Shown here piece by piece: positions 52,001-60,250 of a stretch of 64,000 nucleotides of DNA. The stretch spans positions 2,356,001 through 2,420,000 of the forward strand of contig OY970294.1 in the NCBI GenBank assembly GCA_963716125.1, in the 5' to 3' direction. This stretch comes from Acidiluteibacter sp963716125. Lineage in GTDB: Bacteria > Bacteroidota > Bacteroidia > Flavobacteriales_E > Vicingaceae. The notes under the pieces are model-generated. The model saw nothing but the letters and a program-made list of their open reading frames with translations. It was not told the origin of the DNA and ran no database searches. The translations under genes and the position numbers were made by a program. Within the stretch, counting starts at the first letter, position 1, and the number at the start of each line of letters is the position of its first letter.

Positions 52001-53879
52001 ATCTATCCACTTCCACAATTTGAGTTTGTGGATATTTTTCGTTTGGCTTTAATTTTGCCGCCTTATCATATTCCGCTTTGGCAAATTCTAAATTACTTGA
52101 CGAATAAGCTTTATCTGCATTACTTATAGCAGCAACATATTCTTCATCCACTTTTGCAGAAGCCGCTAATAAAGTTTGTATTTCCTTCAATTTATCTTGT
52201 GGATACTTTTCATTTGGCTTTAAAGCGGTAGCTTTCTCAAATGAAACTTTAGAAACACTGTAATTCTTTTCAGTAAAAGCCTTATCAGCAGAAGCTATTG
52301 CGGCTAGATATTCTTGCTCTTTTTTTGCGCCTTCTGCTAAAATACCTTTGATTTCCTCTATTTTCGTTTTGGGGTAAGCTTCTGCAGGTTTTACTACAGC
52401 AGCTTCTTCATATTTACTTTTGGCAGCTTCATAATTAGATGCTTTAAAATCATTATCTGCTTGTGCAATGGCATCTTTATATTTCTTTTCAGAAGCAGAG
52501 TTCTTAGCTAGAAAATCCTCAATTTCCTTAATTTTATTCTTGGGATATTCTTCTGAAGGTTTTAATTTAGACGCAGAAGAAAAAGCAATTTTCGCTTCAT
52601 CATAACCTTTTGCACTCAGTGCATCTTCTCCTTTTTGAATAGCAGCTAAATAATTTTGTTCGATTTTAGCCTTTTCAGCCATTAAACCTTCAATTTGCTT
52701 TAACTTATCTTGTGGTAATTTTTCATTGGGTTTTAAAGATTGTGCTTTTTGAAAATCATTTTTGGCCTGCACATAATTTTTCTCTGTAATTGATTTTTCT
52801 CCCGCAGCCAATGCATCTGTATATTCTTTTTCTTTAGCGCCTGCCTTATTCATAAAATCAGCAATTTCTGCCAATTTATTTTTAGGATATTGTTCATCAG
52901 GTTTTAAAGCAGATGCTCTCTCGAAAGCAGCTTTTGCTGGTTGTAAATTATTAGAAATTAAAGCCTTTTCTCCTTCATTAATAGCAGCCAAGTAATCTTG
53001 TTCTACTTTTGCAGAATTAGCTAGAATTCCTTCAATCTCAGTTATTTTTAATCCAGGTTCTTTTTCTGATGGTTTAATTCCTTGAGCATTTTTATAACCA
53101 CTCAAAGCGGCTTCATAATTTTTAGAGGTATATGCAGCATTAGCTTGATCCATAGCTGCCTTATATTTACCATTCAACTGATCTTCCTTTATTAATTTAG
53201 ACTGTATTTCAGCTAGCTGGAATGAAGGATGTAATTCCTCAGGAAGTGCTTTTTGAGCAATTTCATATTGAGTTTTAGCCTCTCTCCAATTGGCTTCTGC
53301 AAATAATTTATCTGCTATTTTAACTGCAGCATCGTAAATTTTCTTGTTTTCAGCGGCATTGGCAGCATCTTCCGCTTTTTTTCTTTCGTAATCTTTTTGT
53401 AATTTATCCAATGCAGCTTTCATCTGCTTGGTGTAATCCAAATCAGCATCAAAATTTGCGATAGATTTATTATAACGAATTTTACCAATCGGTTGATCCA
53501 ATATTTTTAAATCTAAACCTGGTATTTTTTTAAAAATATCCACATCGGCAGGAAAATAAAAGTTAGATTCTCCAGCATCTTCAGGTGGAACTCCAAAAGT
53601 ATTAATATTCAGCTTTTTGCTGATCATTCCTTCTCCTGAAAATAAAATATTATAATCTGCATCAGGATCTAAATTGACATTTACCTTTCCTCTAGAATCA
53701 GATTTGATGGTCTCAACAGTCTTTCCATTTTTAATCACAGTAACTATTGCATTAGACATTTTAGATCCATCTTCTGTAACAACTGCCTCCAAAACAAAAC
53801 CCCATCCTTGCGCAAGCCCTTTAGAACTAGATAGAACTAATAAGAGTAATAAAATTGATAATTTCAGTAGTTTATTCAT
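49062..53879 (-). CDS. Giant periplasmic TPR-like repeat protein with coiled coil
   Basis: A 1605-residue secreted protein. Signal peptide (LLKLSILLLLLVLSSSKGLAQ), then a CNA-B/carboxypeptidase-regulatory-like beta domain (residues ~25-100; VVTEDGSKMSNAIVTVIKNGK). From about 176 to 1230 come roughly seventeen ~57-residue TPR-like repeats with the motif Y..AI..AD.AF..K.Y..AK..F..A..LKP.E.YP..KI.EI. A charged coiled coil (~1230-1540) and a conserved-looking C-terminal domain (LYTWGAVYYTKNGTNIDEAAW) follow. Probably a scaffold in the periplasm or on the outer membrane. It is one base upstream of btuF. Confidence 0.8.
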   Translation of the reverse strand: MNKLLKLSILLLLLVLSSSKGLAQGWGFVLEAVVTEDGSKMSNAIVTVIKNGKTVETIKSDSRGKVNVNLDPDADYNILFSGEGMISKKLNINTFGVPPEDAGESNFYFPADVDIFKKIPGLDLKILDQPIGKIRYNKSIANFDADLDYTKQMKAALDKLQKDYERKKAEDAANAAENKKIYDAAVKIADKLFAEANWREAKTQYEIAQKALPEELHPSFQLAEIQSKLIKEDQLNGKYKAAMDQANAAYTSKNYEAALSGYKNAQGIKPSEKEPGLKITEIEGILANSAKVEQDYLAAINEGEKALISNNLQPAKAAFERASALKPDEQYPKNKLAEIADFMNKAGAKEKEYTDALAAGEKSITEKNYVQAKNDFQKAQSLKPNEKLPQDKLKQIEGLMAEKAKIEQNYLAAIQKGEDALSAKGYDEAKIAFSSASKLKPSEEYPKNKIKEIEDFLAKNSASEKKYKDAIAQADNDFKASNYEAAKSKYEEAAVVKPAEAYPKTKIEEIKGILAEGAKKEQEYLAAIASADKAFTEKNYSVSKVSFEKATALKPNEKYPQDKLKEIQTLLAASAKVDEEYVAAISNADKAYSSSNLEFAKAEYDKAAKLKPNEKYPQTQIVEVDRLIAEKKKAEEAYAAVLKKGDDALAKEELEAAKISYTEAIGMRSNEQYPKDKLKEVEAKITAKQKELEDIRIAKDKEAELDKKYKEAIALADKSYTEKSYAEAITAFKNASELKSAETYPKEKITEINGILAEIAKKDKEYTAALKSGDDALGNGAYEEAKKSYNNALTIKPNEQYPKDKIAEADKLAANAEAAAAAKAEAAKKDAAYQEKIAIADKEFSAKEYEKAKTSYQAALAIKANEQYPKDKIAEADQLIAATLDAKAAADRAAKLDADYKKMIADADGQFNSKTYEKALETYGKALAIKPKESYPQTKIDEINSLLGDKAAADAAAKKKAELEANYKKIIADADAAFKKEDFDNAKSSYKAAFDLISEEYPKSQIDKINTILAERDAIKLKNDKNAALEADYLAAIKKGDELFNAADYNNSIVSYEKAIQLKDQEAYPKNQIEKINKKLAELASKKNVDKEKLEKYNALVAAADQEFFADNYDEAIKGYNAALVVMDEIYPKQQITKIEKAIADKKAAELAAKDKAEQDRLNKLAADKDREAAYKRLIVLADDAYKSQKYKTAKGDYEAALDIKAGEKYPTEQLKLIIEKLAEEERLRAEEERKRLEAQNQPVVVQQERQTVDGKSEAEIDAMYKEIWAKKASDKAKIKEEEAEKLREKRVKDAEADDLKRQEELARIENIKINMASNQPEKTERYLQNLDEVNEKTNAINSAVEDNKMAAKRKRDEMNMQLEDLIARVQRENDARTTDNLKTNFDNLSNEAIQYRNNLAELEVAQRNRSEKSYDEMMVLVKKIEEYQKSTTEKNLENNKVKPLDKAEFMDNFKTANEKEAEQIKANNEAQVKDLEKRQDELREKYDDQMEVKTAEYANMVVERDQSEFQAQKRNAERKEDVLNKDFYKGEKKLRNDDELAAKYPPGVTEEIIDGKDNSTTIRRIVKTATQVDIYEKTLYTWGAVYYTKNGTNIDEAAWQRETK
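50190..53354 (-). repeat. Block of ~17 TPR-like repeats of ~171 bp
   Basis: Within the 1605-residue gene the translated sequence repeats about every 57 residues (seven central units are exactly 57; several later ones carry 8-20-residue Ala/Lys-rich insertions). Each unit has the markers E/K-Y, ADxxF/Y, AK, LKPxExYPxxK. DNA identity between units is moderate, so the array is old rather than recently amplified. Boundaries are approximate. Confidence 0.8.
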
Positions 53880-54148
53880 TCTTAAAAATATACAATTTGT
53901 TATTTGTGTTTTGAATTAACAAATATCGTAATTCAAAATTTAATATTTAGTTTACGAAAATAGTTTTAAAAAGTTTTATCTTAATAAATTGATTGACAAC
54001 AATTCAAATATAAATCATTTTGAAATTAATCAACGAAAAATATTAAAATATTGCCTTTCCTCCCATAAACGACTATTCTTTTCAATTATTGAGCCATTAA
54101 AGGCAGAATATATGATTTAACCGAATTAAGTATCCTATTCGAAAAATT
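53880..54148. other. Intergenic gap between the BtuG-like and repeat-protein genes
   Basis: An AT-rich, 269-base gap without a recognisable gene, terminator hairpin or riboswitch. A minus-strand promoter for the repeat protein may be here (TTG...TATATTTTT is a poor match). Whether the riboswitch transcript crosses it cannot be told. Confidence 0.5.
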
Positions 54149-55174
54149 TCATTTTGATAAGAAAACAATTTCTGATGGAATAATTCCTGCTTTAAACTGA
54201 TCTATCAATTGAAAGTTAGTCGAATATCTATAAACAATACCTTTTTGTTGATAATCAATAGCATCTGTTACATAAACTTCATCATTAAAAGGATTAATAC
54301 TCAAACCATAAAACAGTTGATTATTCATAAAAATTGAAGCCTGATTGGGTAATTGATTATCAGTAATATTCATTGCAAAGACTCCGTTATTCAAATAAAA
54401 TAATTCGTCTTTCTCTTTATTTATTACTAAATTAGTAGGATAATCTTTGAGGTTTGGGAAAATTATATTTTTTAAAATTGTACCAGATGAATTTATACAA
54501 TAAAGACGTGGATTTACTTTTTCAAAACCACCACTGCAAAGCACCCATAAATGATTATTTTTATCTTGAACCACATCTACAGGCTGATCTATCAATTGAA
54601 TATGCTCAAATATACTATCTGTATTTATATTAATTAGAAGTAATTGATTATTTGTCATATCACAAACATAAGCAGTATCTTCAATTCGTTCCATTGTCTC
54701 TATCCAACCATTAATAGGTATATTTTTTTGGACAATAAAATTATTTAAATCTATCAACTGTAAGCTATTGGAATACAAATCACTCACATAAGCTTTGTGA
54801 TTACCAATAGGAAGTATATAACGTGGTGAACTTAGTCCTGAAATTTTACCAATAGACTTAAAAGTAGAAAGCTGAACCACTTCTATTTTTTGAGAATTAT
54901 TGACAACAATAAAAGCTGTATCACCGCTAATGTGAATTGATTGAACAACATCACCAATAGGTCTATTCTTATTATTAGACCTAAATACGTCATTTTTAAT
55001 TAATTTATTTTGGGAATTGTAAACACTTAAACTTGCATTTCCACTACCAAAATTTCCTTCATTCAAAATAATCACATCATAGGCAGAAACTTCTACTTTT
55101 TCGATCGGTTCTTTCTCTTGACAAGAAAATAGATGGATCAACAAAAAAATGAATATCAATTGTTTCATCATCAT
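54149..55174 (-). CDS. BtuG-like beta-propeller lipoprotein
   Basis: A 341-residue lipoprotein (LIFIFLLIHLFSC) with seven-bladed YncE-like propeller repeats: AYDVIILNEGNFGSGNASLSVYN at blade one (the NEGNFGSGNAS motif typical of these proteins), then units such as DTAFIVVNNSQKIEVVQL, KAYVSDLYSNSLQLIDL and NHLWVLCSG. In Bacteroides, surface propeller lipoproteins called BtuG bind B12 and hand it to BtuB. The neighbouring receptor gene (4-base overlap) and the riboswitch make that role likely, though binding is not shown by sequence alone. It is the last gene of the riboswitch-linked group. Confidence 0.82.
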   Translation of the reverse strand: MMMKQLIFIFLLIHLFSCQEKEPIEKVEVSAYDVIILNEGNFGSGNASLSVYNSQNKLIKNDVFRSNNKNRPIGDVVQSIHISGDTAFIVVNNSQKIEVVQLSTFKSIGKISGLSSPRYILPIGNHKAYVSDLYSNSLQLIDLNNFIVQKNIPINGWIETMERIEDTAYVCDMTNNQLLLININTDSIFEHIQLIDQPVDVVQDKNNHLWVLCSGGFEKVNPRLYCINSSGTILKNIIFPNLKDYPTNLVINKEKDELFYLNNGVFAMNITDNQLPNQASIFMNNQLFYGLSINPFNDEVYVTDAIDYQQKGIVYRYSTNFQLIDQFKAGIIPSEIVFLSK

Positions 55175-57093
55175 CGTTTAAATTGATATTTAAGTGTAAA
55201 TTGATAATTTCTCATCGGCATTGGACGCCATTGTATAGCTTGATAATCCGAATCTAAAAGATTATTTATTTGAAAACTTGCTGCGATAAGCTGAGATTTA
55301 AACATTATTTTTTTACTTAAAGCTATATTATGCAATAGATTGTATGGTAAATAATCGCTGTTATCAGTAGTTGTAAATCTTCTATCTGTATAACTCAAAT
55401 TATAATTCAACAACCAGTTATTAAATTTAAAAGCTGAATTCAATTCTAATCGATTTTTGGGAATATATATCAATTGATTTTTAGCAGAAGCATCATTTAG
55501 TAGTCGATTCTTTATCGATTCAGATTGAATATAACTGTAATTCAAACTAGTAATATTAGAAAACTGAGCCCATTTTGAAGAAACACTAATACTATTCTCT
55601 AATCCTTTACTAATTACTTTATCAATATTAATAGGTTTCCAATACCCAAAAGCAGTGGGTTGCCATAAAATATAATCATCAATATTCATATAATAACCAT
55701 TGCTAGAAAGGCTAATACCTACTCTTTTATTGAATTTTATATTCTGATTAAGTATTCCTAATTCAACAGTTTTACTTTTTTCCATTTTTAATGCTTCATT
55801 GCCTCCGGGTTGCCAATATAAGTCATTAATAGATGGGAATTTGGCATTTGTAGATGCATTTAATCTCAAAAACCACTCACTATTTTCTAAAAGTCTAATT
55901 TTGGTACCGACAGCTACCAATAAAATATCATCTTGATTACTTACGGTTTGATATTTTAAAACTATGTCAGAAAAAACTATCTTTTTAAACTGATGACTTA
56001 AAGATTCTGAGATAGCATAGCTATTTTGACTCTTATTATTTAGCGTTGAATTTTGTTTTATTTCAATCTGATTATAATCAACAAAAATCTTGGTTTCTGA
56101 GCTTAAATTATATCGAATTTGATAATCCAATTCAATTAAATTTTTAATTAAATTTAATTTGCTTAAGCTTTCATTTTGTAGCAATTCATTTTTATATAAT
56201 AAACTCTCATTAATGTAATTAGACCTTAATTTAAATTTAATTTTATCACCAAATTTGGTGTAAGCTACTGACAATCTATTAGATTGGTCATTTTGATTTT
56301 CTTCATTATTGTTCACCAACATGATTGAAGGTAATTCTCTATCAGATTTAAACCACCACCATTGAGCTTCTAGCTTACTTTTAGCATTTATTTTAAAATT
56401 CAACTCTTGTTGAAACCCATATTGTAAAATTGCTGCATTCTCTAATTCTTTAACAGGAAAACCGTCTTCAGCTAAATTTTTATAAGTGAAATTATTAACC
56501 GCACTTTTTCGATAGATTTTAGTTCTACTTTGCAGCTTTTTATTACCCAACTGAAATGAAACACCAGTGGTATAATTATCAAATGAGGCTATACTTTGCT
56601 GAAAATTAAACTTGAATTTATTATCAAAATCAATATCATTTTTAAGGTTGATGCTTCCACCTAAACTTCCCTCTGAATTTGCCAAAGAAGAAGCGCCATA
56701 ATTAATCGTTAAATCATCGAAAAAGAAAATCGGAAATAATGAAAAATCTACCTGACTGTTCATCACTGAATTTAAGCTTATTCCGTTCCATAAAACTTTA
56801 GTGTGTGCAGCTGAAGTTCCTCTAAAAGAAACTGACGACAAGCCATTTGAGCCATATGACTTGACAAAAATACTACTTTGAGTTTGCAGTACTTTCGTTA
56901 AATTGTCAGACACATTGAATTTACTTTGCAAGGAATCTAATTCAATAGATTTTAAACTTTTTAATTGCTCCTGATTACTCTTTACTTCGTGAATATTAAC
57001 AGTGGGAATTTTTACAGTATCAGCCATAAAATTTTGAGCTCTCAATTGAAATTGAAAGACAAAAAATAATGCGAATATGGTAAATTTATCCAT
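55171..57093 (-). CDS. btuB: BtuB-like TonB-dependent cobalamin receptor
   Basis: A 640-residue TonB-dependent receptor. Signal peptide (FALFFVFQFQLRAQ), a TonB box-like region (VKIPTVNIHEV), plug domain residues ~55-165 with SSVSFRGTSAAHTKVLWNGISLN (RGTS and the WNGI motif) and INYGASSLANSEGSLGGSINL, then a 22-strand barrel ending FQINNLLDSDYQAIQWRPMPMRNYQFTLKYQF (final strand with terminal aromatic). Size matches BtuB rather than the large SusC receptors. Riboswitch control and the adjacent propeller genes support corrinoid uptake. Confidence 0.88.
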   Translation of the reverse strand: MDKFTIFALFFVFQFQLRAQNFMADTVKIPTVNIHEVKSNQEQLKSLKSIELDSLQSKFNVSDNLTKVLQTQSSIFVKSYGSNGLSSVSFRGTSAAHTKVLWNGISLNSVMNSQVDFSLFPIFFFDDLTINYGASSLANSEGSLGGSINLKNDIDFDNKFKFNFQQSIASFDNYTTGVSFQLGNKKLQSRTKIYRKSAVNNFTYKNLAEDGFPVKELENAAILQYGFQQELNFKINAKSKLEAQWWWFKSDRELPSIMLVNNNEENQNDQSNRLSVAYTKFGDKIKFKLRSNYINESLLYKNELLQNESLSKLNLIKNLIELDYQIRYNLSSETKIFVDYNQIEIKQNSTLNNKSQNSYAISESLSHQFKKIVFSDIVLKYQTVSNQDDILLVAVGTKIRLLENSEWFLRLNASTNAKFPSINDLYWQPGGNEALKMEKSKTVELGILNQNIKFNKRVGISLSSNGYYMNIDDYILWQPTAFGYWKPINIDKVISKGLENSISVSSKWAQFSNITSLNYSYIQSESIKNRLLNDASAKNQLIYIPKNRLELNSAFKFNNWLLNYNLSYTDRRFTTTDNSDYLPYNLLHNIALSKKIMFKSQLIAASFQINNLLDSDYQAIQWRPMPMRNYQFTLKYQFKR

Positions 57094-57095
57094 TG

Positions 57096-58073
57096 TTATA
57101 ATTTGACAACTTTTAAAACTTTTGATGATTTCTCATTCCAAATTTTCAAAAAATATATTCCACTTTCTAATCCTCCAAAAGAGATTAAACTAGTTAGAAT
57201 ATCAGACTTAATTAATTCCAAATTAGAAGTAAATAATTGGTAATTATAGTTTGATAAAACATCATTTAATATCTTAATTCTTGCAACTCCAACTACAGGA
57301 TTTGGATAAAAAACAAGCTTATCTAATTCATTTTCCACCAAAGAGGTACTCAATGAGTGAATTGCCCCAACTCCATCTAAATCAAATCCTGAAGATGGAA
57401 AATTAGTTGGAAAAGGGTCATTTATTGCACTTAATGTAGTGTCATATGAAGCATATAATGGATTAATACTGCCCACCACATCAATAATTCGAACATGAGT
57501 AATTGATTGCTTATTTAGAAGAACAGTATTAGGTATTTCTGATAGGTCGAAAGGAGTTCCATAATTACTTTGGTACTTACCCGCCAAATTATTTATTTGA
57601 GTTGGATCTAGTAAATCAAAGGTTCCGATTTGTGCAGAAGTATCGGTTAAGGAATGAGCGGGAAATCTAAAAAAATTGATTCCATCAGAGCTCACTTCCA
57701 CGAAAGCTAATTCTAAAAAATTAGCTGAAAAGCTATTTTCAAAAACAGCAAAATCAAAACCTGTAGCGTCAATGATTGGTGAATTAAATTCGAGAGTAGC
57801 AATACCTCCATCCCCCAAACTAACTACACCATTCTCGCCTGCTTTTCCAATTGCAGAGTTGGCGGAACCAACAGATGCAAAACCAAAAGATGAATCTGAA
57901 ATAATCTTTAGTCCTCTAATTAAGTCGCAATTGATAGCCCAATCTACAAAATCAGAAGAATCCTTATGTATTGCAGTGCTTCCATTTAGACCTGCTGCAG
58001 GGGCATAAGGCCCTTGAGCAGCAAGTGTAAATGGAAATAAAGCACATAAAAAGTATAAAATATATTTATTCAT
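57096..58073 (-). CDS. T9SS-sorted cell-surface protein of the B12 group
   Basis: A 325-residue protein with a signal peptide (YILYFLCALFPFTLAAQ). Residues ~25-240 are a beta-rich, jelly-roll-like domain with GFDFAVFENSF and FLELAFVEVSSDGINFFRFPA, and the C-terminal ~75 residues are a T9SS type A sorting domain (LVFYPNPVVG...GIYFLKIWN). It would be secreted and anchored on the surface by the type IX system. Its start shares one base with the stop of the upstream propeller gene, and btuB follows 2 bases later. A corrinoid-binding or enzyme role is a guess from position. Confidence 0.78.
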   Translation of the reverse strand: MNKYILYFLCALFPFTLAAQGPYAPAAGLNGSTAIHKDSSDFVDWAINCDLIRGLKIISDSSFGFASVGSANSAIGKAGENGVVSLGDGGIATLEFNSPIIDATGFDFAVFENSFSANFLELAFVEVSSDGINFFRFPAHSLTDTSAQIGTFDLLDPTQINNLAGKYQSNYGTPFDLSEIPNTVLLNKQSITHVRIIDVVGSINPLYASYDTTLSAINDPFPTNFPSSGFDLDGVGAIHSLSTSLVENELDKLVFYPNPVVGVARIKILNDVLSNYNYQLFTSNLELIKSDILTSLISFGGLESGIYFLKIWNEKSSKVLKVVKL

Positions 58074-59341
58074 TATTTCAGAATCACCTTTTGATATTTA
58101 TTGCTATTTTCAGTATTTAATTGTATAAAATACATACCCGATTCATATCCTTGTAAATTTAATTGAATTAAATTTTGATTATTTAAAATCATTTCTTTTA
58201 TCAATTGACCTTTACTATTAAATATACTTAGGTTAGCGTTCTTAACTTCCTCTTCAAGGGAAATAGTGACAAAAGCATTACTTTTATTTACAGGATTTGG
58301 ATATAATTTAAACTGCTCATTTTTAATACTTTTATTATTCAAAAGAGAAGTTGTATTGTCATAATACATTCCAACCAATTCTGGTGCACTTGCAACAGTT
58401 AAAGTATCTATTAAAAGCCCACTTCTATCAAATACTTTCCCTTCTGAGTAACTAAAAAAATCAGTTGAAGTGGCATAAAATTGATTACCCAAAGTATCAT
58501 AGGTAAATGCGGTAGATTCATAGTTGATAAGATTAGTATCAATTAAATTTAATGTCTTAAAATTTAATGCACCAATTTTTTGATTTACTTTTACAAACAA
58601 GGTATCGCCTCGTAAAGCACTATTGTGCTTATTACTAGAAAAACTAACCGTTTTGGCAATAGTGGCAGCTGTTGAAGTATTTAAATTATAAGTACTTATA
58701 GAATTACTGTTAATTCCTACAATTGTAGCATCAGATTTTCTGTATAATAAATAGCCTAAATCTTCTCCATTATTATTAAATACAACATCTTGTTGAAAAC
58801 TAAGCGTATTCAAATTAATTACAGAAAGGTAACCTGCGGAGTCTGTGTAAGCAGCAGTTGTTAAGTTTTGAACGATATATGCCAAACTATCCACTACTAA
58901 AATGTCTGAAGCTCCTTTTGTAATTTGAGCAATAGAGTCAACTAAAGTCAAATTATTTTTGTTGTAAATATATAAGTTATGGGAACTTTTGCCGTAAAAG
59001 TTACCTACCAATAAGTAATTATTGTAAACCGCTAAAGATTTAGTACTTATACCTGGAAAAGATGCTGCTGCTACTCTACTTTGTGTTACTAAATCATATT
59101 TAACTATAGAATCTTGGGCAGCAACAAAAGCTGAATTTCCATCGATCAACAAATCTTGAACAGATTGAGTGCCAATTGAATCTATTGTATTATACACTTT
59201 GGTAGTCACATCATAACTAATCACTGATACATTTTCAGCATTATTACCAAATTGACCGCCATTGACTAGAATAACTTTTTGAGCTTTGATTGAGATTGCT
59301 GCCATAAAAATAGCAACAAATAAAACGTAATTTTTTTTCAT
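58073..59341 (-). CDS. T9SS-sorted BtuG-like beta-propeller protein
   Basis: A 422-residue protein with a signal peptide (YVLFVAIFMAAISIKAQ). Residues ~22-335 form YncE-like propeller blades (VILVNGGQFGNNAENVSVISY as blade one, then DLLIDGNSAFVAAQDSIVKYDL and later units). The last ~80 residues are a T9SS type A sorting domain (FKLYPNPVNKS...GMYFIQLN). Blade one resembles that of the lipoprotein propeller encoded three genes downstream, so the locus has two propellers with different anchors. It is first after the cobalamin riboswitch, with a hairpin abutting its ATG. Confidence 0.8.
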   Translation of the reverse strand: MKKNYVLFVAIFMAAISIKAQKVILVNGGQFGNNAENVSVISYDVTTKVYNTIDSIGTQSVQDLLIDGNSAFVAAQDSIVKYDLVTQSRVAAASFPGISTKSLAVYNNYLLVGNFYGKSSHNLYIYNKNNLTLVDSIAQITKGASDILVVDSLAYIVQNLTTAAYTDSAGYLSVINLNTLSFQQDVVFNNNGEDLGYLLYRKSDATIVGINSNSISTYNLNTSTAATIAKTVSFSSNKHNSALRGDTLFVKVNQKIGALNFKTLNLIDTNLINYESTAFTYDTLGNQFYATSTDFFSYSEGKVFDRSGLLIDTLTVASAPELVGMYYDNTTSLLNNKSIKNEQFKLYPNPVNKSNAFVTISLEEEVKNANLSIFNSKGQLIKEMILNNQNLIQLNLQGYESGMYFIQLNTENSNKYQKVILK

Positions 59342-59383
59342 CGGTTTTTAATTCGTTGTTAATAAATAAATTAATAAAAACCG
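59342..59383 (-). promoter_or_regulatory. Hairpin abutting the ATG, candidate riboswitch expression platform
   Basis: On the minus strand CGGTTTTTA (59383-59375) pairs perfectly with TAAAAACCG (59350-59342), a 9-bp stem whose 3' arm ends immediately before the ATG at 59341. It could hide the ribosome-landing site when cobalamin is bound. No U-run follows, so translational rather than transcriptional control is favoured. Confidence 0.5.
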
Positions 59384-59453
59384 GGAAATAATAAAGGGAA
59401 GATAAATATGTGCACCTATAAATCCAAACTTCACTTTTATCCCGAAAGTACTT

Positions 59454-59634
59454 AATGGTTATAGGCAGGTCTTCTGACTCACTTCCTCTTTTAGCGGCCT
59501 TCCCGTAAGCAAATGCAAACAGTGGCAAAGGGTTGTAAAAGAGTTATTGAAGCTTACAGCTGCGGGAACAGTTTCGGATTTACACCGAATTCCCTTTTAA
59601 TCTCAATCTAGCGAACTAAATTAAAAACCAATAA
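59454..59634 (-). ncRNA. Cobalamin (AdoCbl/B12) riboswitch
   Basis: Minus-strand conserved elements appear in the right order. From 5' to 3' these are AAAAGGGAAT, GGTG.AAATCCGAAACTGTTCCCGC (split by variable bases), CAGCTGTAAGC, GCCACTG (59520-59526), GGGAAGGC, and the B12 box GAGTCAGAAGACCTGCC (59464-59480). A P1-like pairing (TTGGTT / AACCAT) closes it. It should repress the downstream propeller-btuB-BtuG group when cobalamin is plentiful. Boundaries are approximate. Confidence 0.95.
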
Positions 59635-59639
59635 CGCCA

Positions 59640-59647
59640 CAAAGGTA
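59640..59647 (-). promoter_or_regulatory. Candidate -7 element for the riboswitch transcript
   Basis: TACCTTTG on the minus strand matches TAnnTTTG. Transcription would start near 59634, right at the 5' end of the riboswitch P1. The -33 position reads TTAG rather than TTG. Confidence 0.5.
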
Positions 59648-59700
59648 ATTGAAATATTGAGATTTCTAAGAAGTCATGAATTAATTTTACAAAAAAAAAT

Positions 59701-60159
59701 CTAAGTCCTTAGTTGATCAGCCACTATTTTATCTATTGGGAATGTTAATAGATTTTGGTTTAAATTTTTCAAGGAAACCCATCTAAAAACTTGCGAGGCT
59801 TCAATACCTTTAAAATAATTTTTCATTGTATTCTTTTGAGGTTGAGAAATTATTCCAGTATATGATTTTACTTTATAGTATATGGATATTAATTGCTCCT
59901 CTTCATTAAATGCAGATAGTTGCAGGAAATCATTGGTATAAAAAAAATCAGCTACCAAAATATCAATTGCTAATTCTTCTTGAAACTCGCGTTTTAATGC
60001 ATCATTAATTCCTTCTCCAAACTCTAAGCCACCACCAGGAAATTTAGTAAAACTTTTACCAAAACGATGCTCTTCAGACAATAAAACAAACTGTCCATCC
60101 TCGGAATATAATATTCCATACACTCTAATATTAAATCTTTTGATTTGATTTTTATCCAT
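59701..60159 (-). CDS. Nudix hydrolase
   Basis: A 152-residue protein. The Nudix box (G-x5-E-x7-REUxEExGU) is visible as GGGLEFGEGINDALKREFQEELAI near residues 41-64 (split here at its centre: the GLEFGEG half and the REFQEEL half), with the catalytic REFQEE intact. Flanking strands RFNIRVYGILYSEDGQFVLLS and FYTNDFLQLSAF fit the fold. It hydrolyses a nucleoside diphosphate linked to another group; the substrate is unknown. It is a single gene, 54 bases upstream of the riboswitch promoter element on the same strand, and divergent from the TonB-dependent receptor. Confidence 0.9.
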   Translation of the reverse strand: MDKNQIKRFNIRVYGILYSEDGQFVLLSEEHRFGKSFTKFPGGGLEFGEGINDALKREFQEELAIDILVADFFYTNDFLQLSAFNEEEQLISIYYKVKSYTGIISQPQKNTMKNYFKGIEASQVFRWVSLKNLNQNLLTFPIDKIVADQLRT

Positions 60160-60250
60160 TATTTTATATAATTGATTACGAAATAAAGCAATAAAATCAA
60201 GGAAATAAAGTTTTAGTCAATAGATTAGGGATTTCTAATCTCTAATTTGT

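Noticed and set aside
49164..52129. Plus-strand open frames opposite the repeat protein
   Set aside because: Cys/Ser/Phe-rich antisense translations of Lys/Glu/Ala-rich repeats; no independent support.
50190..53354. CRISPR array suspected because of regular ~171-bp periodicity
   Set aside because: The period is a protein repeat in one long open frame, units differ in DNA sequence and have no spacer/repeat alternation.
59244..59528. 94-codon minus-strand open frame across the riboswitch and the start of the propeller gene
   Set aside because: It overlaps conserved riboswitch elements and the beginning of the T9SS propeller in another frame; no family resemblance.
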